A stretch of DNA of 64,000 bases from Lichenibacterium dinghuense (GTDB taxonomy: Bacteria; Pseudomonadota; Alphaproteobacteria; Rhizobiales; Beijerinckiaceae), in the NCBI RefSeq assembly GCF_021730615.1, contig NZ_JAJLMN010000001.1:4413501-4477500 (forward strand), given 5' to 3'. The position numbers and the translations under genes were made by a program. Shown piece by piece: positions 1-8,489 of the stretch. The notes below the pieces were generated by a model. That model was not told the origin of the DNA, did not search any database, and saw only the letters and a program-made list of their open reading frames with translations. Position 1 is the stretch's first letter; every line of letters starts with the position of its first letter.

Positions 1-783
1 GTCCATGTAGGTTGCGACGTCCCAGGCCTCCTGGTCGCTGAGCGAGCCGGCCAGGCCGAGCGGCATGTTGGCATGGATGAACTCGGCAGCGTTTTTGACC
101 GAGCCCATGCCGGCGCCCCAGTTGAAGGAGCGCGGCCCCCACAGCGGCGGGAAGGCGATTTTGCCGCCCGAGGACTGGCCCTGGCCGTCCGGGCCGTGGC
201 AGGACGCGCAGTGCTGGGCGTAGACCTGCCCGCCGCGCGCGAAGTCGGCCGGCAGCGGCGGCTTCGGCAGCTCGGGAAAGCCGCGGCCGGGCGCCTTCTC
301 GTCCACCGGCAGCCCCTTGGCGAGGAAGTAAGAGTAGCTTTCGAGCGCCACCAGCACGGGGTCGCCGAGCGGAGGGACCTTGCCGTTCATGCTGTAGCGG
401 AAGCAGCCCTGGAGCCGCTCCTCGAAGGAGTTCACGTGGCCGTTCTTGGCCCGGTAGGCCGGATAGGCCGTGTAGGCGGGACCCATCGGGGCCGAACCGG
501 CGAGGCGCCCGGCCGCGAGGTGGCAGTTGCTGCAGCGGAGGTCGTTGCCGACGTAATGGGCCGCGTAGGTGCCGGGCTCACGGAAGATCTTCTGGCCGAG
601 CCGGACCTCGTCGCCGAACTTGCCTTCGGGGATGGCGCTGTCGGGGGGCGGCTCGTAGGACTTGGCGGCCGGCTTCGCGTCGCCGCCGGACCACGGCAGC
701 CCCCAGCCACCGACCAGCGTCGCCAGAGCGGCGATCGCCGCCAGGCTCGCGGCGGTCCCGGCCAGGGCGGGTGCTGTCCTCAT
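1..783 (-). CDS. tsdA: Thiosulfate dehydrogenase, dihaem c-type cytochrome (partial, 3' end outside window)
   Basis: Periplasmic dihaem cytochrome that couples two thiosulfates to tetrathionate. Visible residues 1-261 hold an N-terminal hydrophobic segment (about 8-27), haem site CSNCH at about 84-88 and haem site CASCH at about 192-196. A lone Cys about 39 residues after the first haem His, in a GCFRYSMNG context, sits where TsdA enzymes have their unusual Cys axial ligand; the PAYRAKNGHVN stretch before it is also typical. The ATG overlaps the stop of the upstream dihaem cytochrome (ATGA), so the two are translationally coupled like tsdB-tsdA pairs. The C-terminus lies off the left edge. 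Family assignment is from motifs; thiosulfate-oxidising direction is inferred. Confidence 0.8.
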   Translation of the reverse strand, partial: MRTAPALAGTAASLAAIAALATLVGGWGLPWSGGDAKPAAKSYEPPPDSAIPEGKFGDEVRLGQKIFREPGTYAAHYVGNDLRCSNCHLAAGRLAGSAPMGPAYTAYPAYRAKNGHVNSFEERLQGCFRYSMNGKVPPLGDPVLVALESYSYFLAKGLPVDEKAPGRGFPELPKPPLPADFARGGQVYAQHCASCHGPDGQGQSSGGKIAFPPLWGPRSFNWGAGMGSVKNAAEFIHANMPLGLAGSLSDQEAWDVATYMD

Positions 784-1487
784 GGCTTGCGTCCCTCCTT
801 CGGCAGCGACGCCGCATAGTCCGCCACGGCGCGCATGTCGGGCGTGTCGAGCCGCCCGGCGATCGCCCGCATGTACTGTCCCTTGGGGTCGCGATCCGCC
901 CCGCTGTGCCAGCGCTGGAGCTGGTCCATGATGTAGGCCGCGGACTGCCCCGCCAGCCGCGGCGAGAAGCTCCCCACCCCGAGCCCGTCCGTGCCGTGGC
1001 ACTGCGAGCAGGACAGCAGCCCCTTGTCGGGCGCGCCGTTGAGGAACAGCGTCCGCCCACGGTCGAGGGCCGCCGCGGCGACCGGGAGCGGATCGGGGTT
1101 CGGCGGCACGGGCAGGCTCGCGTAATAGTCGGCCACCTCCCGGCGCTCGGCAGGGGTGAGCGCCGCCGCATAGGACGACATGACGTAGTTGTGGCGCGCG
1201 CCGGAGGCGAAGTAGCCGAGCTGCTCGTGGATGTAATAGGCCGAGAGCCCCGCCAGACGCGGAATGCCGACGTCGGGCTGGCCGGCGCCGTCCTGCCCGT
1301 GGCACGACGAGCAGGCGGCCCGCCCCGCCACCGTGCTGTGCGCCGCGATGGCGGCCCCGGCCGCGACCGTGGCTTCGTCGGCCCGGGCCGTTCCCCCCGG
1401 CATGGACCAAGCGGCCACGACCAGCGCCACCCACGCCTTACCCGCCGCAGCCGAAGATCCGCGATGGCGCCGCCCGTCGACCTTCAA
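780..1487 (-). CDS. tsdB: Cytochrome c4-like dihaem protein, electron acceptor TsdB
   Basis: Two tandem class-I cytochrome c domains with haem sites CSSCHGQDG and CSQCHGTDG, each followed by the PRLAG and YI..QL features of c4 cytochromes. A hydrophobic stretch ending in ARADE is the export signal. TsdB proteins are c4-type dihaem cytochromes encoded beside TsdA, and this gene overlaps tsdA by four bases, so I read it as the electron acceptor. The start is uncertain: an ATG at 1589 gives 269 residues with an odd basic leader, while a TTG at 1487 behind a run of G bases gives a normal signal peptide; I chose the latter. Confidence 0.75.
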   Translation of the reverse strand: MKVDGRRHRGSSAAAGKAWVALVVAAWSMPGGTARADEATVAAGAAIAAHSTVAGRAACSSCHGQDGAGQPDVGIPRLAGLSAYYIHEQLGYFASGARHNYVMSSYAAALTPAERREVADYYASLPVPPNPDPLPVAAAALDRGRTLFLNGAPDKGLLSCSQCHGTDGLGVGSFSPRLAGQSAAYIMDQLQRWHSGADRDPKGQYMRAIAGRLDTPDMRAVADYAASLPKEGRKP

Positions 1488-1613
1488 CGCCCACCCCCCA
1501 TTTGAACTGCCGAAAACGGGCGCCGAACGCCCGACATGGCGGGATCTCGGCGCTTCACGACAGTGAGCCGGCGCTCCGCATCGGTCCAATCGTTTGATCG
1601 GAACGGTTCCATC

Positions 1614-1916
1614 TCACGGCTCTTCGCCGTCCGACGGCCCTCTGCGGGCGAGGTCGAGGGAGAATCGCTTCACCCGCTCGCGGGCCTGATCGACCCGCCG
1701 CAGAACGGCCTGAGCTTCCGCGAGCAGCACGGCTCCGCTCGGCGTGAGCCGCAATCCGCGGCCGACGCGGTCGAACAGCGCCACCGCGAACTCGGCCTCC
1801 AGCGCCGCCACGGAGGCGCTGACGGCCGACTGGGCGATGCGGAGGGCGCGGGCCGCCTGCGTGAGGTGCTCGCGCTCGGCGACAGCGACGAAGACGCGCA
1901 ACTGCTCGAGCGTCAC
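1614..1916 (-). CDS. Stand-alone LysR-type helix-turn-helix protein lacking the effector domain
   Basis: About 100 residues that match only the N-terminal DNA-binding part of LysR regulators: TLEQLRVFVAVAE, then the helix-turn-helix around AARALRIAQSAVSASV, then the wing LFDRVGRGLRLTPSG and the linker helix. The reading frame stops soon after the linker helix with an acidic tail, and nothing resembling the substrate-binding domain lies downstream. The GTG start is placed where homology begins, downstream of the binding-protein stop. The sequence resembles the full-length LysR at 24813-25703. It could be a decayed regulator or a functional mini-regulator of the flanking sulfur genes. Confidence 0.6.
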   Translation of the reverse strand: MTLEQLRVFVAVAEREHLTQAARALRIAQSAVSASVAALEAEFAVALFDRVGRGLRLTPSGAVLLAEAQAVLRRVDQARERVKRFSLDLARRGPSDGEEP

Positions 1917-2017
1917 GCGTGCGTCCCGCGCGGCCCGGCCGGTTCCACCCGGCGTCGCGCCCTCCTTCCGGGGCCGCCTCCGGCGATCCGTCTCCGGTTC
2001 GCCCTGCGCCGCGGCGC

Positions 2018-3001
2018 TCACGGGTTGCCCCCGTAGGGCTTGAAGCCGTAGCCCTCCAGGATCTTCAGGGCGGTCGGCGAGTGGATAAAGGCCAGCCAGG
2101 TCCGCGCGGCCTCCTCGTGCGGCGCACCCTTGACCATCGCGCCCGCGTAGACCGCGGTGGCATTGTCGGCCTCCGGGATGGCGACGTGCGCGATCGGGTG
2201 CCCCACCTGCTCCTGGAACACGGCTTCGGATTGCCACGTCACTCCCGCTTGGGCGACGCCCTGCATGAGGAACAGCGGCGTCTGCCGGTGGTGGATGTGG
2301 GTGAGGGTGGTCGAGCCGTCCTTCACCTTGGCGCCGTAGACGGCGTCCGCGAGGGCCTCGCCGCCGGCCTTGCCGAGCGCGATCTTGATCTGCCGCGCCA
2401 CCCCTTCGAACTCGGGGTTCGGCATGGTCAGCTTGACATCTGGCCGCCCCAGGTCGGCGAGGCCGGCCACGTGGGCCGGGTTGTCCTTCGGCACCATGAT
2501 GGTGAGCGTGTTGGTGGCGTAGGGCACGGCCGGCCCCGCGAGATGGCCGTCGTCGATCAGGCCCTGCACCTTCTTCAATCCGGCGAAGTAGGCATCGGGC
2601 CTGACCTTGAAGGTCATGTTGCCGACCGTGATCACGCCCCCGGCATCCATCTGCTTGACGAGAAGCCCCGGCGGGATCGTCTCCCAGAAGAGGCGCCCCT
2701 TGTAGTCGGGGTGCTCTCCCTCGAAGGCCTTCACCAGCGGCGCCATGGCGAAGAAATAGTTACCGCCCACGAACAGGACGAGCTTTGGGTCGTCGAGGCT
2801 GCCGTGGAAGTCGGCCATGACGTCGACCTCCGGCACCGTGAAGGCGAGGCCGCGGTCGGTCGCGTCGTTGTTGGCCCCGTTCTGCCAGGGCGGGAACACA
2901 TAGTCGGGGAAGCCCGAGGTGGTGCCCTCCGCGGCCCGCGCCCCGGAGGCGCCGAGCGCCAGGGCGCAGCCGAGCAGGAGGGTTCGGATCTTGCGTGTCA
3001 T
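2018..3001 (-). CDS. Periplasmic substrate-binding protein (ModA/SBP type), orphan
   Basis: A 327-residue protein with a clean Sec signal (MTRKIRTLLLGCALALGASGARA). The mature part has the layout of an extracellular solute-binding protein: FVGGNYFFAMAPLVKAFE near the N-terminus, a central KLTMPNPEFEGVARQI segment and a C-terminal AARTWLAFIHSPTALKILEG typical of ModA-like proteins. No permease or ATPase gene adjoins it, so it may serve as a sensor or carrier rather than part of a local ABC importer. It begins ten bases after the DsrE-like gene and is probably cotranscribed with it. The ligand cannot be read from the sequence; an oxyanion would fit the sulfur context. Confidence 0.7.
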   Translation of the reverse strand: MTRKIRTLLLGCALALGASGARAAEGTTSGFPDYVFPPWQNGANNDATDRGLAFTVPEVDVMADFHGSLDDPKLVLFVGGNYFFAMAPLVKAFEGEHPDYKGRLFWETIPPGLLVKQMDAGGVITVGNMTFKVRPDAYFAGLKKVQGLIDDGHLAGPAVPYATNTLTIMVPKDNPAHVAGLADLGRPDVKLTMPNPEFEGVARQIKIALGKAGGEALADAVYGAKVKDGSTTLTHIHHRQTPLFLMQGVAQAGVTWQSEAVFQEQVGHPIAHVAIPEADNATAVYAGAMVKGAPHEEAARTWLAFIHSPTALKILEGYGFKPYGGNP

Positions 3002-3011
3002 CGGGGAACCC

Positions 3012-3791
3012 TCACTTGGTGTAGAAGAAGCCGGCCTGTTCCAGCTCGGGGATCGTGCCGACGGCACCGGGGGTCAGCACGACGCCGGGCACGAGGTGGT
3101 TGGTCAGCTCCGCCGCCATCGCCTCGTGGCTCAGCTTGTCGGGGTTGACGCCCTTCTCGATGAGGCCGGCCGCCTCTTCCCAGATGGCGTTGTGGCAGGA
3201 CATGAAGACGACACCGCGCGCCATCAGCGCGGGGATCGCGTTGTCGGCGGGCGAGAAGGCGCCGGCCGGGTTCTCGTAGTCCGACGGATCCGACGACTGC
3301 GCGCCCTTCTGCAGGATAAGCGTGTTGGTCTTGAACTTGCCGCCCGTGAGGTCGCCGAGCTTGTACTTGTCCCAGGTCGGCTGGTCGTAGAGCGCGAGGT
3401 GGGCCGTGCCGTGGGTGGCCGAGACGGCGAGGAAGTCGGGGTGCTTGAAGGACCAGATCTGGGCATTGAGCGCGTTGCGCATCAGGTTGAGCCAGGGGCT
3501 GGCGATGTCGGTGTTGTCCCAGACCTGCTTGGGGCTGGGCCTATAGGCCAGCACGGCGTCGAGCGCCTCGGCGTCCCACTGGTCGCGGTCCGTCAGGATC
3601 ATGGGGACTTTCTTGAAGTCGCGCCGCCGCGGCGCCTTCGCGAGGCGATCCATCAAGTCACGCAACGTGCCGGCGCCGGGCGGGATTAGCGGAGCGGCCG
3701 CCTCGGCGCGGGCCGGGCCCGCTAGGGCGACCCCGGCGAGGCCGAGCCCGAATGCCTGGAGCGCGGTGCGGCGGGGGAGAAAGGTCTGCAT
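3012..3791 (-). CDS. Tat-exported DsrE-like protein
   Basis: A 259-residue protein with a twin-arginine type leader (LPRRTALQAFGLGLAGVALAGPARA). The C-terminal half looks like the DsrE/DsrF sulfur-relay fold: a hydrophobic strand with GVVFMSCHNAIWE carrying a single Cys, then VPGVVLTPGAVGTIPELEQAGFFY, which matches the usual end of DsrE-like proteins. The Cys would be the sulfur-carrying residue if the assignment is right. It heads the minus-strand run DsrE-like, binding protein, LysR-half, tsdB, tsdA, suggesting a periplasmic sulfur-handling role. Start chosen at MQTFLPRR to give the Tat signal. The function is inferred; the match is by eye. Confidence 0.6.
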   Translation of the reverse strand: MQTFLPRRTALQAFGLGLAGVALAGPARAEAAAPLIPPGAGTLRDLMDRLAKAPRRRDFKKVPMILTDRDQWDAEALDAVLAYRPSPKQVWDNTDIASPWLNLMRNALNAQIWSFKHPDFLAVSATHGTAHLALYDQPTWDKYKLGDLTGGKFKTNTLILQKGAQSSDPSDYENPAGAFSPADNAIPALMARGVVFMSCHNAIWEEAAGLIEKGVNPDKLSHEAMAAELTNHLVPGVVLTPGAVGTIPELEQAGFFYTK

Positions 3792-4031
3792 GGGTCGTCC
3801 TCCTGGAATGCCGCAGAGATCGCACCCGAGGAGGCTCCCTTCCAACGTTGCTTTCCGATCGGATCGTTCGACGCGACTGATGAGAATTCTGGACCCTTGC
3901 GGATCATCCGCATCGGCGGCGCAGTCAGGCAGCGGTCCGCCGCCCCATTGCCCTTGGCAACGGCGACAGTCTTCGTCGGCCCTTGAGCGAGGGCGCCTTA
4001 TCGATGACCACTTTCCAGCGCATCTCGACCG

Positions 4032-5537
4032 TCAGCCACGCGTCTCACTGGCGACAAAGTCTCCGGCCGCCGCGGTGGCGAGCGGGCCGTCGTCGCGGTG
4101 GGAGTGGAGCGCGCGTTCGGCCAACACCTCGCCCACGTCCTCGCCGTGCTCACCCATGGCGCGCGGCACGGCTCCACCGAGTGCGAGGGCGCGGAGGAGG
4201 TCGGGGTAGCGCGCTGCCGCCGAAATCGCGGGCGCGCCAACTTCCTCGGCCCGTCGGATGCCGTCGTGGATGCGGCAGGCGTAGATCGAGCGCGGCTCCA
4301 GGAAGCGCGCCGCCAGCATGGCGCCGCCGACCGCGAGCAGCACTGGCACGATCATGGTGTCGAGCGTGCGCGTCAGCTCGAGCATCAGCACCACGGCCGA
4401 GGCCGGCCCCTTGGTGGCGGCGGCCAGCACGGCCGCGGCGCCGACCAGAGCGAAGGCGCCAGCCGGCGCGCCCGGCCACACAAGCGCCCATCCGGCGCCG
4501 GCGAGGCCGCCGAGCGCTGCCCCGAAGGCGATGGTGGGCGTGAACAGACCGCCCGGCGCCCCGGAGCCGAGGCAGGCCGCCGTCGCGAGCGGCTTCAGCA
4601 GCATGACGAGGAGCAGCGCGAGCGATCCCGCCTCGCCCGTGAAGGCCAGCTGGACCACGTCCTTGCCGTTGCCGAGCAGCTGCGGCACCGCGAGCGAGGC
4701 CATTCCGAGCGCCGCAAAGATGACGAGGGGCGCCAAGACGATACTACGGCCGGACGGCTTGGTGCGATCGGCCCGGGCGATCAGGCGCACGTAGAGCGCC
4801 GACAGCGCACCCGCGACCGGTCCGAACAGCAGCGCGAAGGCGACGAGGCCCGCCGTGGTGCCGTAGGCCGGCACCGCGTAGGTCGGCTTGTCCGGCAGCA
4901 TCAGCCAGGAAACGGCGGTGCCGAGCCCCGCCGCCAACACGGCGGGTGCGATCAGCGGCAGGCTCACGCTGCCGAGCAGCACCTCCAGCGCGAACAGCGC
5001 GCCGCCGAGCGGCACGTCGTAGACGGCCGCGATGCCGGCCCCGGCTCCGAACGCGGCGAGCAGGCGGCGATGGCTCGCGGACAGGCCGACCCGGCTCGCG
5101 AAGAAGCTGCCGAAGGCCGCGCCCGCCTGCTTGGGAGCCGCCTCGCGGCCGAGCGAGGCGCCGAGGCCGACGACGAGGATCGACAGCACCGCCTGCGACA
5201 GGGTCGGCCAGAGTGGCAGCCGGCCGGCCCGGAACCAGATCGCCGCCGCGAAGCCGCCCGCGTGGCCGCCCTCTCGCCGAATGGCGAGCCGCCCCAGGCC
5301 CGCCACGAGCCCGCCGAGGGCGAGCACCCCGACGCGCTGCACCGGGCTTGCCGCTTCGACGGCCCGCAAGAACCCGGCCTCGCCCTCGCCCCAAGCGAGA
5401 TGCTGCACGGCGTGGAGCAGCAGCATAAGCAGACCGGCGGCGAGGCCGGCGGCGATCCCCGTGGCGGGCACGAGGCACCAGAAGCGCCAGCCGAGCCCAT
5501 CGTCGCCCGCGTCGTTGGGCTGCGGCGAAGCCCTCAT
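4032..5537 (-). CDS. ClC-family chloride channel or H+/anion antiporter
   Basis: A 501-residue integral membrane protein with about ten to twelve hydrophobic segments. ClC signatures visible are GLGASLGREAAPKQAGA (gating Glu in the GRE motif), the GSGAPGGLFTPTIAFGAALG stretch that lines the anion path, and the GAGAGIAAVYDVPLGGALFALE helix. There is no CBS domain, only a short hydrophilic tail. Its start codon overlaps the stop of the sulfite-oxidase-type gene upstream (ATGA), so they form a coupled pair. This suggests that it balances charge or moves an anion linked to sulfite oxidation, but the substrate is not visible. Confidence 0.85.
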   Translation of the reverse strand: MRASPQPNDAGDDGLGWRFWCLVPATGIAAGLAAGLLMLLLHAVQHLAWGEGEAGFLRAVEAASPVQRVGVLALGGLVAGLGRLAIRREGGHAGGFAAAIWFRAGRLPLWPTLSQAVLSILVVGLGASLGREAAPKQAGAAFGSFFASRVGLSASHRRLLAAFGAGAGIAAVYDVPLGGALFALEVLLGSVSLPLIAPAVLAAGLGTAVSWLMLPDKPTYAVPAYGTTAGLVAFALLFGPVAGALSALYVRLIARADRTKPSGRSIVLAPLVIFAALGMASLAVPQLLGNGKDVVQLAFTGEAGSLALLLVMLLKPLATAACLGSGAPGGLFTPTIAFGAALGGLAGAGWALVWPGAPAGAFALVGAAAVLAAATKGPASAVVLMLELTRTLDTMIVPVLLAVGGAMLAARFLEPRSIYACRIHDGIRRAEEVGAPAISAAARYPDLLRALALGGAVPRAMGEHGEDVGEVLAERALHSHRDDGPLATAAAGDFVASETRG

Positions 5538-6622
5538 GCGGCCGTGACGCGCACGCGGTGCCAGGCGGCGGACAGATATCCCTTGAAGTTCCAGGTGTCG
5601 TCCGGCAGCGCCGGCTGGGTCTGGCCCGCCGCGTCCCAGGCGCGGGCGCAGATCTCGTGCTCGCCGGGCGGGAGGTCCAGCGCGCCGTGCCAGAAGGTCC
5701 AGCCCCAGCGCGAGGACCCGTGGTCCTCGATCTCGGCCTGGCTCCAGGTCCGGCCGCCGTCGCCAGACAGGTCGACGCGAATGATCCCCCTGTCAGTCGA
5801 TACAGCATAGCCCTTCACCACCAAGCGACCGGCCTTCAACGCCGCGCCCGCCGCCGGCTCCGTGACGGCGCTGTTGAGCGGCATGGCGTCGATGGTGAGG
5901 CCGCGCGCCAAGTCCTCGGTCTCGGGCTGCATGTCGGAGGGGTACAGCTTGTAGTCTCCGGCCTGCTGGTGCGCCTCGGAGGGGCGGTCCTGCACCGTGA
6001 CGGCGCTGAGCCACTTCGGGCTGCGCACCCCCGCCCAGCCGGGCGCCACGACGCGCAGCGGAAAGCCGTGCTCGGCGGCGAGCGGCTCGCCGTTCATGGC
6101 GTAGGCCACGAGCGTATCGGGGTGGAGCGCCTTTCCCATCGGCAGCGACACGCCGTAGGGCGCGCCGCCGTCGCTCGGCTGGCAGGTGTCTGCGCTCGTG
6201 AAGGCGACGTGCAGCCCCTCTCCGGTCTCGGCGCCGGCGGCCTCCAGCACGGCGGCGAGCGGCGCGCCGGTCCAGTCCGCGCAGCCGATGGCGCCCGCCG
6301 CCCAGGGGTCGCCCTTGACGGGCCGCACGGCCCGCATGTCGGCGCGGCGGTTGCCGGCGCACTGCATCACGGCCCGCACGGTGCGGGGCGGCATGGCGCG
6401 CACATCGGCGAGCGACAGCGACACCTCGCGCGCCACGCGCCCTCCGACGCTCACGCGGTGGGCCGCGCCGTCGAGCCTGGGGATGTCGCCGTGCGAGCGG
6501 ACGTAGAGCAGGTCCTGCGGCGTGAGATAGTGAGCCCGCAGCTTCGGCAGCGGCGGCTCGGCGTTGAGCGGGTGGGCGCCATGGACGATCAGTTCGGGAT
6601 GTTTGCGGAACGGGTTGAGCAT
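5534..6622 (-). CDS. Cytosolic sulfite-oxidase-family molybdopterin enzyme
   Basis: A 362-residue protein of the sulfite oxidase/SorA family. The N-terminal two thirds form the molybdopterin domain, with the molybdenum-ligating Cys in VMQCAGNRR and the substrate-pocket pattern GFPLRVVAPGWAGVRSPKWL. The C-terminal third is the Mo-co oxidoreductase dimerisation domain (VDLSGDGGRTW, then WDAAGQTQP). There is no haem domain and no signal peptide, so it should act in the cytoplasm, unlike the exported SorA at 11575. The gene overlaps the ClC gene downstream. The substrate may be sulfite, but other small oxidised compounds are possible for this clade. Confidence 0.82.
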   Translation of the reverse strand: MLNPFRKHPELIVHGAHPLNAEPPLPKLRAHYLTPQDLLYVRSHGDIPRLDGAAHRVSVGGRVAREVSLSLADVRAMPPRTVRAVMQCAGNRRADMRAVRPVKGDPWAAGAIGCADWTGAPLAAVLEAAGAETGEGLHVAFTSADTCQPSDGGAPYGVSLPMGKALHPDTLVAYAMNGEPLAAEHGFPLRVVAPGWAGVRSPKWLSAVTVQDRPSEAHQQAGDYKLYPSDMQPETEDLARGLTIDAMPLNSAVTEPAAGAALKAGRLVVKGYAVSTDRGIIRVDLSGDGGRTWSQAEIEDHGSSRWGWTFWHGALDLPPGEHEICARAWDAAGQTQPALPDDTWNFKGYLSAAWHRVRVTAA

Positions 6623-6825
6623 GGGATCCTCCTCGAAGCTGTATCCGCAATGGATGGGGGAGAGCCGCGGTTGCGGCCCTCCACAATCTTCAGAACTTGA
6701 CGGTGGGGTCGACCCGCCAGATCTCGTCCGGCAGCTCGCCGTCCCTGGAGAGCATCACGTTGCGGGGGCGAGGTAGTGAGAAAGGGTGCGGAGGCTCCCC
6801 CGTGCCCCGTGCCCTGTATGGTCGC

Positions 6826-7941
6826 TCAGGCGAGGCCGAGGATGCGGATCAGGCCGAGGCTCAGCGCGCCGAGGGCGGCGAGGGAGAGGGTGACGGCGCC
6901 GGTGACGCGCAGGCCGGCCCGGGCCACCACCCGAACGTCGACGCCGAGGCCGAGCGCCGCCATGGACAGGATGGTGAGCACGTTGGCGACGGTGGCCGTG
7001 GGGGCGAGGGCGGCGGCGGGCACGAGGCCGGCCGAGCGCAGCGTGGCGAAGGCGAGGAAGGCCAGGATGAAGGGCGGCACCATGCGGTGGACCGGGACGT
7101 GGCCGGGCTTCGGGCGGTCGCCGGCCGTGACGTTCGGGGCGGGCTCGTCGGTCTCGTCGCGCAGGCGGCTCGCCAGCATGGACAGGACGAGGACCACCGG
7201 CCCGAGCATCAGCACCCGCACGAGCTTCACCAGCGTGCCGATCTGCACCGCGGCGGGGCCGACCGGCGCCGCGGCCGCCAGCACCTGCGGCACGGCGTAG
7301 ACGGTGAGGCCGGCCAGCGCGCCGAAGCGGAGCTGGCTGAGGCCCAGAGCGGCGCCGAAAAACGGCAGGCCGAGGACGACGAGCACGCCGAGCACGGCCG
7401 TGAAGGCGATGGAGGCCGCGACGTCGTCGCCGTCGGCGCCGATGGTGGGCGCCACCGCCGCGATGGCGGAGTTGCCGCAGATGGAGTTGCCGCAGGCCAC
7501 CAGCACGGCCATGCGCTTCGGCAGGCCGAGCAGGCGGCAGAGGCCGAAGCTCGTCGGGATGGCCAGCACCACCACGCCGGCGATGCCGAACAGGAGGCCC
7601 GGGCCGACCTCGGCCAGGGTGCGGAAGGAGATGGAGACACCGAGCAGCGCGACCGCGATCTCCAGCATCTGCTTGGCGCCGAAGGTGATGCCGGAGCGGA
7701 ACCGCGTGCCGGGCGTCCAGGCGGTGCGGACGGCGGTGCCGACCAGGATGGCGAGCACGAGGGCTTCGAGCCAGGCGCGGCCGAACAGGTGAGCCTCGCC
7801 GGCCTCGAGCCCATAGGCCGCGGCCGTGACGCCGCCGCAGAGCGCCAGGCCGGGCAAAACGTGGAAGGCGCCGCGACCGAGCCCGGACAGCGGCAGGGGG
7901 CGGGCAACGATCTGCTGCGGGATGAGGGGCTGGTCCGACAT
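6826..7941 (-). CDS. YeiH-family putative sulfate/anion exporter
   Basis: A 371-residue protein of the YeiH (Cons_hypoth698) family with about ten membrane segments. Characteristic stretches are LEALVLAILVGTAVRTAW, LLGLPKRMAVLVACGNSICGNS and AFTAVLGVLVVLGLP, followed by a C-terminal MAALGLGVDVR. The family is annotated as a sulfate exporter by association with taurine and sulfite metabolism. It is divergent from arsR and lies between two sulfite-oxidase loci, so export of the sulfate product is the natural reading. A second copy with near-identical core motifs sits at 15698-16753. Confidence 0.85.
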   Translation of the reverse strand: MSDQPLIPQQIVARPLPLSGLGRGAFHVLPGLALCGGVTAAAYGLEAGEAHLFGRAWLEALVLAILVGTAVRTAWTPGTRFRSGITFGAKQMLEIAVALLGVSISFRTLAEVGPGLLFGIAGVVVLAIPTSFGLCRLLGLPKRMAVLVACGNSICGNSAIAAVAPTIGADGDDVAASIAFTAVLGVLVVLGLPFFGAALGLSQLRFGALAGLTVYAVPQVLAAAAPVGPAAVQIGTLVKLVRVLMLGPVVLVLSMLASRLRDETDEPAPNVTAGDRPKPGHVPVHRMVPPFILAFLAFATLRSAGLVPAAALAPTATVANVLTILSMAALGLGVDVRVVARAGLRVTGAVTLSLAALGALSLGLIRILGLA

Positions 7942-8141
7942 GGCGTCCTCGCGGTCTCGATGACGGCACTCTCGGCCCGCGGGACTGTTCGTTCCAACGC
8001 AGGATGGCGAACGAAACGATCGATGTGGGCGATCGATTCGGGCGGTCGAAGCCGGCTTTTGGCCGGCGCGCAGCGGAGGGTCTACGGGCCGGAACCGCGA
8101 ATCCGCTCGACACGCCGAGCTATATCCGATAATCTGGATAT

Positions 8142-8489
8142 ATGGATGCAGTTCAAGCCCTCGCCGCCCTGTCGGCCCTCGCGCAAGGGAGCCGGCTCGA
8201 CGCGTTCCGCCTTCTCGTGCGGCACGAGCCGACCGGGTTGCCGGCCGGCGAGGTCGCCAGCCTGCTGGCCGTGCCGCAGAACACGATGTCGACGCACCTC
8301 GCCGTGCTGGCCCGCGCCGGCCTGGCGTCGGCGGAGCGGCACGGCCGCTCGGTCGCCTACCGCGCCGACCTCGACCGCCTGTGTGCGCTGGTCGGCTACC
8401 TGGTCAAGGACTGCTGCGGCGGCCGTCCGGAGCTTTGCGCGCCACTGATCGCCGAGCTCTCGGCCTGCGCCTGCGGTGGAGAGGAATGA
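8142..8489 (+). CDS. arsR: ArsR-family arsenite-responsive repressor
   Basis: A 115-residue winged-helix protein (GSRLDAFRLLVRHEP, then LAVPQNTMSTHLAVLARAGL as recognition helix). The C-terminal end carries DCCGGRPELC, the vicinal-cysteine arsenite site known from Acidithiobacillus-type ArsR, plus an extra CACGG tail, so the sensory cysteines are at the C-terminus and not in the classic alpha-3 box. It starts the arsenic operon and its stop overlaps the arsC-arsN start (ATGA). It probably represses its own promoter in the 200-bp spacer shared with the YeiH gene. Confidence 0.9.
   Translation: MDAVQALAALSALAQGSRLDAFRLLVRHEPTGLPAGEVASLLAVPQNTMSTHLAVLARAGLASAERHGRSVAYRADLDRLCALVGYLVKDCCGGRPELCAPLIAELSACACGGEE

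Noticed and set aside
1917-2237. Longer LysR frame starting inside the binding-protein gene
   Set aside because: The extra residues are the out-of-frame shadow of the binding protein and have no LysR similarity; homology starts at the GTG at 1916.
4098-5810. Long open frame of 570 codons opposite the ClC and sulfite-oxidase genes
   Set aside because: It is Arg/Gly/Glu-rich low-complexity translation of the antisense strand of well-supported genes, which is expected at this GC content. The same holds for long antisense frames at 6697-8448, 9440-11461 (apart from arsH), 13822-15192, 15368-17206, 57822-60905 and others.
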